In this document: positions 19,850 to 31,174 of the stretch, piece after piece | How the letters are laid out: every line of letters starts with the position of its first letter | How positions within the stretch are numbered: the first letter of the stretch is position 1 | DNA from: Apostichopus japonicus | Lineage: Eukaryota; Echinodermata; Holothuroidea; Aspidochirotida; Stichopodidae | Length of the DNA: 64,000 bases | Direction: 5' to 3' | Assembly: GCF_037975245.1 (NCBI RefSeq) | Contig: NC_092573.1 | Span: 5,082,001-5,146,000, forward strand | Position numbers and translations under genes: made by a program | The notes under the pieces: generated by a model | Seen by the model: only the letters and a program-made list of their open reading frames with translations | Databases searched by the model: none | Told to the model about the DNA's origin: nothing

Positions 19850-22800
19850 AATTTATTAAATTGAAGGAATTTATTAAGTTTGGTTCAATCCTGACTGAAA
19901 TATGACATCGCATATTTTTGAATAATTTTAATCCTACTTTTCATGGAAGATGTAATTTATTGTATCGATATTAGATTAACAAGTTCTGAATTTGTAACAT
20001 TGTCAGCCTATATAGATCTTGCCCAGTTCTAATGAGTAACACATGCATGTTTCACAGTAGATTGACCAGACGACCACAAGGGATGTCAGAGGGATTTGAT
20101 CATTGACTTTACTCATGTCACAATCATATCACAGGGGTTTATAAGAGGTGGCACCCTGGTGGTAACTCTTTAAACATGTTGAAAGTTCGACATATGTTTG
20201 TATGTCTGCACTTGTATCTTGTATGATTGATAGCGTGAAACCTCTTTTTTCGAAATTCATCTGAGAAACCCTGATTTATCAACTCTCATGGCATTTGAAA
20301 TATGTTGCAGATCACTTACAAAATTAGTGTCATGGTTTTATTATGATGTTGCATATGTTACTATCTAGTGATACCAGACCATTAATCCAACTATATTCAC
20401 CAGGAGTAATGCAATTAGGTATAATATTTCCAAATAAAAATTGAAAGAAGATATTTAATTTGTTGGATATCATTATATTCTCAATGTGACTAAATAGGTA
20501 AATATTATATATATAATATTTTTTCAATAGCCAATGTTTAATTGGCATTCAACAACTAGGCTATGTGTATTTCATTAAAAAAAAACGTTATTGAATTATG
20601 TTCTTAAGGGCGGTTTATATTGATACGAAGCTAAATAACTATTAGTGAGCACCAAAGTAATACTTCCCCCCTTTTAATGCATTAAATTAAATGATGAATA
20701 CATATCAAAAATTATATCTGAATAGTTTCTGGCTGATTTTATCATCAATATAGTAGAAATGTACAAATCTAAAATAATCTGAAACTGGTTGGAAACAGCT
20801 TTTATAATCTGTATTATTTGGATCAAACTCCTTTCCACAGATTCGTTTGTTGTTATAATAAGGCACAGGTTGGCATTTGATCTAACAGAATCTCTGAATA
20901 AGGATTAACATTTTGCTAAACATTAAGCTTTGAAGGAATACTCCGGTGGCATTGTGAAGAGTAAATATTCTACACTGTAAGTTGAAACCCCGCCCCCCCC
21001 CCCTCTCCCACCCTTCATATACTGTTCCTTATACTGAAAAAAACGTTCAACATTACCAAAAGACCTTTTGTGTGTGTGTGCGGAAGCATTACGCTTCCAT
21101 TGAATTGTACCGGTATATTAAAAAGACAAAAACAAAGATATTTTCATCTCCGGCAAATATCATGATGCCATCACTATCTCTTCTCTTGCCAGTTGCATAC
21201 ATAAACATTCACCCAATGTTAGAAACCTCTATCTTCGCGATATAAAATACATTTAGGATGTGTGATTTTTGTAAATTTCCAGCCTTTTGCTAAACAGTTA
21301 ACTCTAGCAACCGGGTTAACCCTATAAGTAACACTTTTAAAAGTGTTATGTCCTTGGAGAAAATTCGCTTTAATATTTGGAAGGGTATAACGACTGCTTG
21401 GTATCACTTTAAATGTGAAGGAAGTTCCACAACCATCTTAAACCAATCTAATATCGATGCTGTGAATAATCTCCCTCCCCTTCCTTTTTCAGCCCTTCAA
21501 CCCTCCCCCCCCCCCGTCACTTACATTGTATACAAGTTTAGACTTTAACATATTCATTATAAGCATCTTCCTTATACAAAAAGGAGCTAAAGCGACAGTG
21601 GGTTCACTTCGCTTGTAACAGCAGACCTTGTGTGAGAATAGTTCATTAAGAGTTCATTAACCTTTGAATTTAGACCATGTTGTTGAATACAACAAAGGAA
21701 ATATAGGAAACTATATTAGCAAATTATCGATGACACAAGTCATCATATTGATGATAAAAAAAAATTAAAATTGAAAAACCACAGCACTATATAGGGTATA
21801 TCGTGTGGTTAACCGATCGATGGTTACGCCATGGAGCAATGCAGTTATCAAATGTATTGATCAAATGAGCACTGACATTAAACGTTATGGTGCGGTATCG
21901 AATCATTGTTATATTTTCCACTCATTTACGTTGCTCCTCTCGACGCAGTTAGTTTCACCGATATTTTCACGAGTCCATATAGTTTCAGCCTAAAGCTCTC
22001 CCTTAATTTAACAAGTACTGTACCGTGTGTTAGCCGCATAGGTTCTTCAATTCTTGTTGGTACCCTCCATTTCAGGGCCTTTTATTTTTTAATTATTGTA
22101 CTTATTTTTACCTTTATATACAACTCGGTTAGCTACAATTAGGCCTTTGTCTAATCCCAATCAAGGAAATAGTAATGTAACAATGTAACATATAACAGAG
22201 GTATTGAAGTTAACCTAAACAAGTTATACACATTTAAAGTTTGTCATGGCTTCTATAGTTTTCGTTTTATTAAGAGCACCGGCAGAATAAGTCAATGTTG
22301 ATTACTACTTGTGCCAATGGTTTGGAGCCACTCGGAACAGTAAACGATTGAGTTGCGCATGCGTATTTTGGCTGGCGTGAATGTCGGGCACGACAGATCG
22401 ATAGGAAAAGACACGTTTGTAACGCAATTGACCATAACAAAAATCCGAAGTAACTGTAGGCTTTATCTTGGGATTTAGGATGAAATTGGCCAGACATATC
22501 AATTGAAATAGGTGAAACTCAAAGAGTGCATGGGGTGGGGTGGTGGGGGGAGGGAGGGAGGTTGATTGGAATTTTCCGGGATTTAATTTCTTTCCTCGTT
22601 TCCTTGAAGTTGAATCTATCCTTTGTAAACTTATCCTAGATGACAATAGACAGGAGAACCTGACTTCTTAGCCCAATTAAAATACGTCACAGCAGTGGTA
22701 ATCAGTATTAATATTTTGTAACATAATTTGCTACCCGTTGAGAGACATAGGATATAACCTAGTTGGCCCTGTATACTAGCCATTAACTTCAGATATAGTA

Positions 22801-22912
22801 TGATGTGTATATAAGACCTTCACATCATGTCCGATTTAATCCTAGCCGAGCTACTCGCCAAGGGATGATCACATCCGTCTATCATTAGGTTTTGTCACCC
22901 TTTTAATTTCAG
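19850..22912. other. Presumed intron or spacer
   Basis: AT-rich. C-runs near 20992-21003 and 21505-21516 and a G-rich tract at 22530-22562 are the only compositional features. No exon is supported. Confidence 0.45.
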
Positions 22913-22976
22913 GTGTTTCCAGGCTACCGCTGGTAAGGAAATCAGGGGTGAAGTTCAATGTGTCAAGTGCATATAA
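22913..22976 (+). CDS. Candidate terminal exon, Cys-containing (weak)
   Basis: Two overlapping acceptors, CCCTTTTAATTTCAG (AG 22911-22912) and GTGTTTCCAG (AG 22921-22922), precede one frame that ends at TAA 22974-22976. It reads CFQATAGKEIRGEVQCVKCI. From the second acceptor it begins at GCT in phase 0, which fits the phase-0 end of the signal-peptide exon at 17882. Joined, they would give a secreted peptide of about 49 residues, but other exons could lie between. The frame is short and the linkage is inference only. Confidence 0.2.
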
Positions 22977-22979
22977 GGC

Positions 22980-25430
22980 AAGACCAAAGACGCCCGAGGA
23001 AGCGCATTGACATGATTTTCGGAAAAAGCAGTGGTTTTGTACAGCAAAGAGAAAATGGCTATTCCTCGTCCTCTAAAATTTGTTAAGGACATTGTCTAAA
23101 GGTTATTGTCGCCAGTGTGTATAGATACATAACGAATTTGATGTTGCGTGTGAAGCACTGTCGAACGTGTGACTCTGGTTATTCAAGTTCAGACGATTAG
23201 TTTCCCAGGACAATCCGGGGTACTTGTATGATATTCTCAATGTAGGTGAAGACCTTTGGTTGTTTCTATGGTAATTATTGTTACTACGCGACGGATCGTT
23301 TACATCGTAGAGGATTTTATACGAGACTGTTAATAGGGAAGATATGATAAGGAGAGCTCGTTTAGAGACAGAGCATACCGTAATCTTGTAAAACACAATA
23401 ACAAAACGAAACTTCGGAAAGGTGGGTTGATCATTCTTTTAATATAGTTAGACACTAATCAGCTATCATCGTAGCGAGTTACCATTACAAGAATTATGTT
23501 TATTCCTCGTTGCCTGGACGCAATATTTCTAACCGTCACCTGGAAATTTGGGTCGCACGTGTAAACGTCACTTCTTGTTGAAGGATTGTTATTAATATAG
23601 TTCAGACAAATGTTGGACAGGCACTGCGGGACAATCCGCGATCAAAGCTGCAGGAGTCGTTGTTAATATGTGCGTACTAAGTGTGATTCAGTCAGTGTCT
23701 TGATTAACATTGTCACTTCCAAAGATCAGACTATAATTGAAAGATTCTTTATTCAGTTTATCGTCAATCATATTTCACTCATTAGTTGCCGTTCCTTAAT
23801 TTGAATTTTAACTGGGCGAAAACAATGTATCAATTACCATTCTCACGAACAAGGGTTTAAGGCTAACGGAGTACTCGCTGCGTTACATTGTGAAGGTTTA
23901 AGCCTGTGTATGTCATTGGTTGCGTAATCTATATTTATTTTCATTCTGTAATGAGATTTTGATCATTTTCAATATTTCATTGTGGAATTTACATACCGTC
24001 GTGCTATTGGATTCCATAAAATATTGCTTTATCATTAAGAAAAGGATTTTTCCAAGGAAATCTGTTTCTTTCTTCATACAGTACCGTACCTCACTAATTG
24101 GAAGTTCTGAGGTATCGTGTGGAAGACTACTTGCTCGAAGTGTTATCGTGCTGGCAATTATAATTTTATACATACAAAGGCTTAATGCAGTAGTTAAGCA
24201 GTTTGTTAACATTTTATTGTCTATCTCTCTCTCCTTAGTACACTAGCAGTTACATAACATGTTTCTGATTTATCGAAACTAGTTTAACCCAGGAATTCAC
24301 ATTACAGATACGTAAACGGAAACAAAGGTTAATAAAAATCAGGTTTCATATTCTGATAAAATCAGTGAACTAACGGAAAGGGATGTTTTGACAAGTTTGC
24401 TGGTCTTACATGTCTAAATATCTTTTTCACTTTACAGCACATTTGTCCTAGAGTAGCTCATATTGTATAAGTAAATAAAGAAAACACGCATTGAAAGCAG
24501 TCAATTCTCACGCAATACATTTGGCTGTCTACGTTACTTATCTCTACTACTTAAACTATAACTAATCGTTTACGTTTTCTGTTTTGTCTATGAAGGATCG
24601 TGAACCAACCAACCATACACGCGCTTCGAGGTGAAGCATATATGCTGTAGTGATACATCAGGAGTCAACCATTCTCAAGGGGAATTTTCAGTCTCAAAAC
24701 ATGTGATGAAGATTTTGACCTCCGTGATAACTTTCAACTCGGAACTTTTTTTATTGGATAACATTTCCTCACGAAAGTTGTCGTGTGTACAGAATATCTT
24801 TACATTGTAAGGAATAAACTTTGATTGAATCGAGATCAAACTTTTGAAGGAGTTTTGTCTATTATAGGAACACAACCGTATCCATTTCATGAGGCAGCGA
24901 AACATCACTATCCTTGTTGTTTCTTCGATAACTTTGATATTTATCTACAAGCATAGTCAATATTTACTATTGCTTTAATTGAACTTTGGAACTTTGTTCT
25001 CTGTAATAGTTATCTAATGTCTATCAATATTAGCGATATCACAAACTTATGATCAAAATCTAGGTTGTAAAACTTGAACTACAAGAGTGCACCAATATTA
25101 TTCCTACACATTGGTGTCAGGGCGATTCAATGCGGCTTTCAAGGCCTGTGTGCTTTAAATACGTCACAAAGTAGCTGAACAAACATCAAAGTAATTATTT
25201 GCCAGGGACTGGTAAATTGGATCTGTGAATAGGACTGACAGAATATGTTTCCGATGTGTTTTTGGTCTGTCGCCTGAATTTGATATTGCTTTGCACACAT
25301 CACCAGAGCAATTTCCAAACATAACCCTTTTCCGCTTCAGCCCATATCGGATATCGCTAAGGGAAAGCCTTTGGGAAGAAACAAACTTATTCAGTTCGTT
25401 GGATGATTCTATTAGCTTTGCATGGTTCTG
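22980..25430. other. Spacer without recognisable genes
   Basis: An acceptor-like TCTTTTTCACTTTACAG ends at 24437, but the following frames close within about ten codons. No repeats are recognised. Confidence 0.45.
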
Positions 25431-25540
25431 TTAGGATATATAGTTCACTGTGGTTGTGAGTCACTTTAGTGCCTGTACTTTAAACGAAAACTATAAGCGT
25501 GTTGGATATTTATTTGTGGAACACATCGCAGTACTAAAAA

Positions 25541-25549
25541 ATGGAAAAG
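25541..25549 (+). CDS. Possible start codon and minimal first coding exon
   Basis: AAAAATGGAAAAG|GTAAGTAA: an ATG in good Kozak context (A at -3, G at +4) is followed by two codons and a strong donor at 25550. TATA-like elements (GATATATAG near 25435, CTATAAG near 25492) lie upstream. This is the shape of a first exon with a long 5' UTR encoding only Met-Glu-Lys. No downstream exon could be linked. Confidence 0.2.
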
Positions 25550-25857
25550 GTAAGTAACTTTGTGTTTATAAGCATTTTAATATTCCATATAATGTGTGTG
25601 ATTAATGAGTATGGGATTTCATTTCGTTTAGCCCAAGTCTTTTCTGATCATACGATTGCTGTTAGCTTATGAACTTGTTAAATTCAGAAGCTGAAATGAA
25701 ATTTGCTTGTGCTGCGTGTTTTGGTAACAGTAGCAGACATAGTCAGACTATACACACGGAAGTTGATGTTGTTTTATTATTTAAATATTACAGTAGATTT
25801 GCTTAACCACAATCAAGTCTCATGAAAGGACGCAACCGATTAGGCTATTATTGTATG

Positions 25858-25964
<107 letters not shown>

Positions 25965-27450
25965 GCACTGCAATCTGAGCAAGGTATTTGTTCATTGAAT
26001 TTTCGTTACCGTGCAAGCAACGCTGCCTTTTGCTTTTCATTCTCGTTAAAGCTAACAAGAATTTATATGTGATACAATGACGGGTACTATAAAGAACTAT
26101 ATATCTGTTATACGGCAGGCTGCGGAAAGGTATAGGTTATGTATAAACTGTATTGTTGTAGTGAAATTAATCTAAACAGTCATGTAATTGTCAGTTACTG
26201 TATACGATTAGTATAGTATATAGTATTTACATCGAGTGAAAACAATTATTACTTTGAATCATTACTTTGTTCCGTGGGGGTGAGGGGGGGGGGGAATGAC
26301 TGTACAACAGTAACTGTCACAGCTAGAAGACCAAATAATTACAACATAGTCGAGAACGGAGCAGAAGTGCCAGCAAAGAGGCTTAAAATCTTAATCACTA
26401 TGTTATTACTTTATAATAATTAATCTATTAAAAGGAAGAAGAAAATTTATTTTCATCATGTTAAGTAGAAAATGGCGAACATCGTCAACAAAAAAAGAAG
26501 AAGAAGAACCTGTGTGCAAATATTTTGGTCGTCCATCCAATCGCTGATCTTGTACCTGGCTACTAACCTCCTTCCCAACCCCAATCACATATACCGTTAT
26601 TAATGCCCTATCATCGCTTTCACGTGACCACAAACTCACAAAGGTTTTATTCTATAGATTGATAGAAGTTATTGAAACTTGAAGAAAGAAACGTGTATCG
26701 CGTATCGTAATGATGCATTTTTATTTTTGTACAAAGGAAGGATCATACATTGCTGCTATCTAAGATATCGATAATCATAGTTCCATCTTTTAGTGTTTAT
26801 ATTTATCAAATTATCTGGTTATCTCGTTAGTAACTTCCGTAGATCAAAGTGCACTCTGGAGGAACATATAGAAGCACTTAATTTAACACAGCGTAAGGGT
26901 AGAATATTTCATTGTCAACTGATGAATAGTGATCAAAGGAAAAAATGCAACACAGATTAACAGTTTATGTCTTCTTGGCTAATAATGAAATACAGTTTGC
27001 TCTGTTGTTATTGTCAATTGTTATTGTTATTGTCATGTCCCACAACATAATGATTTCTGTTGCAATACTGAAATTCGTTAGTTTGTACTGAATTGAAAGT
27101 TAATACTGTAAACTGCATATATATTTGTATTGTGAGGCATTAAACATCAGTGATTACATGGGAAATACGTAACAAAATATCACTTTATATTTCGTATATA
27201 TTCATGTACTTGACGGCAGAGGAACAGTTATATTTCAAACGGAGTAAAGTAAACCCTTTTTCATGTTACTGTGAATCACATGTAGAAGAGTGGTTGGGAA
27301 CTTTCAAATTTCCAGCTTTAACTTCTACTTATATTCAAATGAAACTTGATAAGCTAAGGTTATGACCGTACTTTGGTATCGGATCTAGTGTCGAGCAGCC
27401 TAAACGATCTTAAAATGAAATCCACTTGTCAACGATCGAGACGACGCTCA
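25965..27450. other. Spacer without recognisable genes
   Basis: Contains a G-rich tract at 26274-26294 and a GAA/AGA run near 26489-26508. Nothing else is seen. Confidence 0.45.
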
Positions 27451-27455
27451 ATGAT

Positions 27456-28305
27456 TGCTGAACAACGTAGTCGGAGGTTTTAACCCGTTTATTTGCACAC
27501 GTGGTTCAACAGGACCACTGTGAAAACTATAAAGTAAAAATATCAAAACATTAATATACAAACATTGGTGAAACAAACGCATGAATATGCACAAATCAAT
27601 AAAAACATAATACAGCATTATATGTCCCCTTATAAATAATGCACACAAGGACGAAGTATAACAAATAACATTTGGTCACATGAAACAAAATATAGAGTAA
27701 GATTGACAACAAATACATTCTTAATAATAATAACGCTAAAAACCTACAATCGTGGGCAAAACTAACCGCATGACAAACTGCGAAATACAGCAGGGGCTTA
27801 CAGTGGCTTTCTGGGGTATACGGCAGCTTTCTGGAGTATGTAATAAATATACCGATAAAGTGATAACCACTGGAGAATACTCTTCAAAGACGATGCTTTA
27901 ACTCAGGATACTCAAATAAGCAAAACAACAAATACACAAAAGGCAATAATAACAGGTACAAGCATAAAGCAATATCACATTAAAAGCAAATCTCAAGAAT
28001 GTAATATTAAAAGAGGTAAACAATTAGGATATCTAACCCCTTAATGCCTATATAAATCATATAGGATACTTAGGATTTCTGCTATGAGAGCACATGCGAC
28101 GCCACTCTGAACAAGGAGAGGAATGAAGCATGTAACTCACATAATACGTAAGCATGCATTGAATACGTAAGTATGCGAAGCAAGGAAGCGGGTATGAAAG
28201 GTCACACCCTAAACCATTGGGCGAGGGCAGCATTGACCTTTGCCCGACCTTGACCAAGCGAACATTTCACTTTAACCATGCTAAGGAAAAAAACACACAT
28301 CGGCA
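27456..28305 (-). mobile_element. Candidate solo LTR of a retrotransposon
   Basis: Read on the minus strand, the segment ends with AAATAAACGGG (polyadenylation signal at 27493-27488), then AAACCTCCGACTACG and TTGTTCAGCA. This is the usual composition of the R-U5 end of Gypsy/BEL-type LTRs. If it starts at TGCCGATGTG (28305), it has TG...CA termini, a length of 850 bp, and flanks ATCGT and ATCAT, a 4/5 match for a 5-bp target duplication. The sequence is strand-asymmetric and lacks any internal gag/pol region, so a solo LTR is the simplest reading. The 5' boundary is uncertain. Confidence 0.35.
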
Positions 28306-28309
28306 ACGA

Positions 28310-29020
28310 TTACACCACTGTTAAACTATGTCCCTAAAGAGATCTGTGAAGTTGCAAAATTGTCTGGTCCCTTATTAATGAGTTATAAATTCAATAAGGA
28401 ATTCTGCCCTCATCAAATTGTTACTTGTTTTCTCAACTTGTTATTTTCCTTTGCGAATCTTTGAATATAATGCAGTGATGGGCCACCAACATAAGCCACT
28501 GACAGTGAAGGTTGTATCCAATCCGCGAGCAACAGCACTTTGGGATGTATCAAGTCCCATATCAAACACGAAGATATTACCTTGTTTGTCCATCGGCTGT
28601 TGAACTATCCTATCAAAAGTATATAGGTCCTATATATGCACAGTGAGCATTTCATTTTCATTCCATGAATTCATTGCTTTAGTAGACTAGTGGTTGGATA
28701 CAAATATCACTTCGATATTAGAGGGTCCCGTAGGGCTCAAAATATTTTCGCGGCAGACCTCAAAAAAATGTATACGCGTGGGCCGAACTTTGTCCACCTG
28801 TTGTAAAATTGGCAACTGGTAAAAGGTGCGATTGTACCTGATTTCAATATCATATCATGTTTTCAAATACATCATATTCCCCTCTTCTTATGGTCAAATA
28901 CGATAGCAACCAGAATATAGACAAAAATCAACGCAAATGTATCAACTCCACTGTTATCATTAATTGTAAATAAACCTTGCATTATCCTACAACTGTTATC
29001 ACGATTTGACGGCACCTTCT
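28310..29020. other. Spacer or presumed intron
   Basis: No repeat or exon is recognised in this stretch. Confidence 0.4.
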
Positions 29021-29023
29021 TAC

Positions 29024-29104
29024 CTCGGTTTCATTCTCTTGTCTTCTGTAGTCTCCTCTTGCTTTGAGACTGTTTGACATAATGCAGCTTTCATAGACCA
29101 CCAT
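29024..29104 (-). CDS. Candidate first coding exon, unknown hydrophilic protein
   Basis: On the minus strand an ATG at 29104-29102 opens 27 codons that end exactly, in phase 0, at a near-consensus donor GAG|GTAAGA (GT at 29023-29022). The segment starts MVVYESCIMSNSLKARGD and ends RRQENETE. An in-frame TGA lies six codons upstream of the ATG, which favours true initiation here; +4 is G but -3 is not a purine. The peptide is charged and lacks a signal sequence, so an intracellular protein is likely. The next exon would lie at lower coordinates and was not identified. The candidate LTR at 27.5-28.3 kb would then lie in or beyond the first intron. Confidence 0.35.
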
Positions 29105-29865
29105 GTATATGAAACGGTGTCATGACTTGAGATATCTATAACAGACAACATGAATCCGACGTGTTACTGGAATCACGTATTGTCTTATCTGGATGGAGCT
29201 TTAAGCAACACAGGAGCACAATACAGTTATGTAATAGTAACGAGATGCCCACATTGCACTGAAACAACGCAAACAGCATATATTTGTATGCATGATAAAT
29301 TTCGTTTACTTGAAGAAGAGAGCCTAAGAAAGGAATGAAGCGCACGCGTAGATCCACTGTATATCCATTCATGATCGCATACTCTTTATGCATAACATAA
29401 CGTTTCTCTGCTGTAGTAGTGAAAGTTAATCTAAGAAATATCGTTAAAATATCAATCACTGACACTGTATAACAGAAGGCCATACCATTGTTTTTACACA
29501 TGCTTATAGTTAAAAAAAAACATACTTCCTGTAGTTAATGGTCTCGCGTACCCGTACATTCTCGAATACAGGCATGCATGAGACTGTGCTGTGAAGTAAA
29601 TGATCACAGCCTATCATTCGACGCCCTTAACCCGTTATTGTAGAGGTGTGAACTTATCGTCAAGAGTCATTTGTAGTAGAAACTTTCCTGACCTGGGTAG
29701 TCATTAGTGTCGAGTCAGTGTGTTACCTTTGTGGTGGAAACTGGCAAAATTGTTCGAGCTCCTTTACTTTGATAATTTAGTGGCTTGTTGCAACGCTGTC
29801 TTTAATTAATGTACTATGTACATTATGCCACGATGTACCATGTGTACTATTAAAACGTACGCACA

Positions 29866-29908
29866 AACACACCGCACAAACACACCGCACAAACACACCG
29901 CACAAACA
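29866..29908. repeat. 13-bp minisatellite (CACAAACACACCG, three copies)
   Basis: Three perfect consecutive copies of the 13-mer, followed by a partial copy. Confidence 0.9.
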
Positions 29909-29909
29909 T

Positions 29910-30725
29910 ACATATTGTTCAGATTTTTCTTAACCCTGTGTTCCTAAGGTCACATATATTTGCAAGAAAAACGAACGTGTCTTATCATTCATGAACCCTT
30001 TACCAAAATGCAAAAGTGATGTTTTGCTCGTCAAGGGAAAATGTCCCGGAAAAGTGAACGATTATGTATACGTTACTCAATCAAGCGAGCCAAACGTTCA
30101 CCAGTTTTAAAGATATACGGAGTACAATAACCTTTTAAGGTTTCCCATGGAAATGGGGTAAACTCCAGTTATGGTCAGTTGAAGCGGATTAGGCGTGACA
30201 GGTATGTAGGTTGAATAACGATGAAGACACAATTTACGTCGGTGAAAGTGATCATATGTTAAGGACAATTGGAAACTTGGCAAGAATGGAACAAAATTAA
30301 GATACAAGTCTGAAATTATTTATAAAGTAGACTAATAATCTTAAAGGTGAACCCATTTCCGTCAAAGTCAAAGTTATAAGTACTATTTCATAATGATCAA
30401 TCCACAAGTCGGCGTCAGCAAACCAATTAACGGTGTCAAATGACCAGTGGGTATCGGTAAAGTTGAGAAAGTCTTATTTGTGAACTGAAGGTCCATTATG
30501 CATATATTTACGTATAAATCAAATCTTGCCTTGATAAAAAGGTCATGCCCCTCCCACCCCCCCCCCCCTCCTCCCACATTCCCATCTACATTGTCAGTTC
30601 GAGGAAAACGTTGGGTCTGGGAATATGTTATATTCAGACGGGGAAGAAATAGAACACTCAGGACGACAACATACCCGGATGCAGTGGTTTAGGGCGGTGA
30701 GGTAGACCTTTCAATCACACACAAA
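29910..30725. other. Spacer; C-rich tract at 30549-30582
   Basis: The C/G homopolymer tract near 30558-30568 resembles the interior of the hAT-like MITEs elsewhere, but no inverted ends are seen. No gene is supported. Confidence 0.4.
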
Positions 30726-30728
30726 CAT

Positions 30729-31170
30729 TCAAATTGATGTAGTAGCAGAACTGCGTTAGACATAACTATGTATCTGATTGATAGTCTAAGCACCACTGGA
30801 CGTCTAAGCATTTCCATGTCCTCAGACCCCCATGCTATATGCAAGTCCGTTTCAACGACCACAAGACCAGAGCCATCCCTCTATAAAATCCTGGATCCAC
30901 CTCTGTCCTGGCATGAATATTCATGCCTAGCTCAATCGGAGGAAATTATTCAAATTGATGTAGTATAGCACAACTGCGTTAGACATAACTATGTATCTGA
31001 TTGATAGTCTAAGCACCACTGGACGTCGAAATATTTCCATGCATCCTCAGACCCTCATGCTATATGCAAGTCCGTTTCAAAGACCACAGGGCCACAGCCA
31101 TCCCTCTATTAAATCCTGGATCCACCTCTTTCCTGTCATTAATATTCATGCCTAGCTCAATCGGAGGAAA
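30729..31170. repeat. 221-bp tandem duplication
   Basis: CAAATTGATGTAGTA at 30730 recurs at 30951, and the following sequence matches through CTCAATCGGAGGAAATT in both copies with about 10% divergence. Each copy carries TCCTGGATCCACCTCT, a hAT-like terminal motif. The first copy also has an 18-bp perfect palindrome, GGCATGAATATTCATGCC (30910-30927), which is eroded in the second copy. Confidence 0.92.
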
Positions 31171-31174
31171 TTTA

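Noticed and set aside
22305-22646. 113-codon minus-strand frame
   Set aside because: Crosses a G-rich low-complexity tract giving proline/threonine residues, lacks splice or start support, and its length is within chance.
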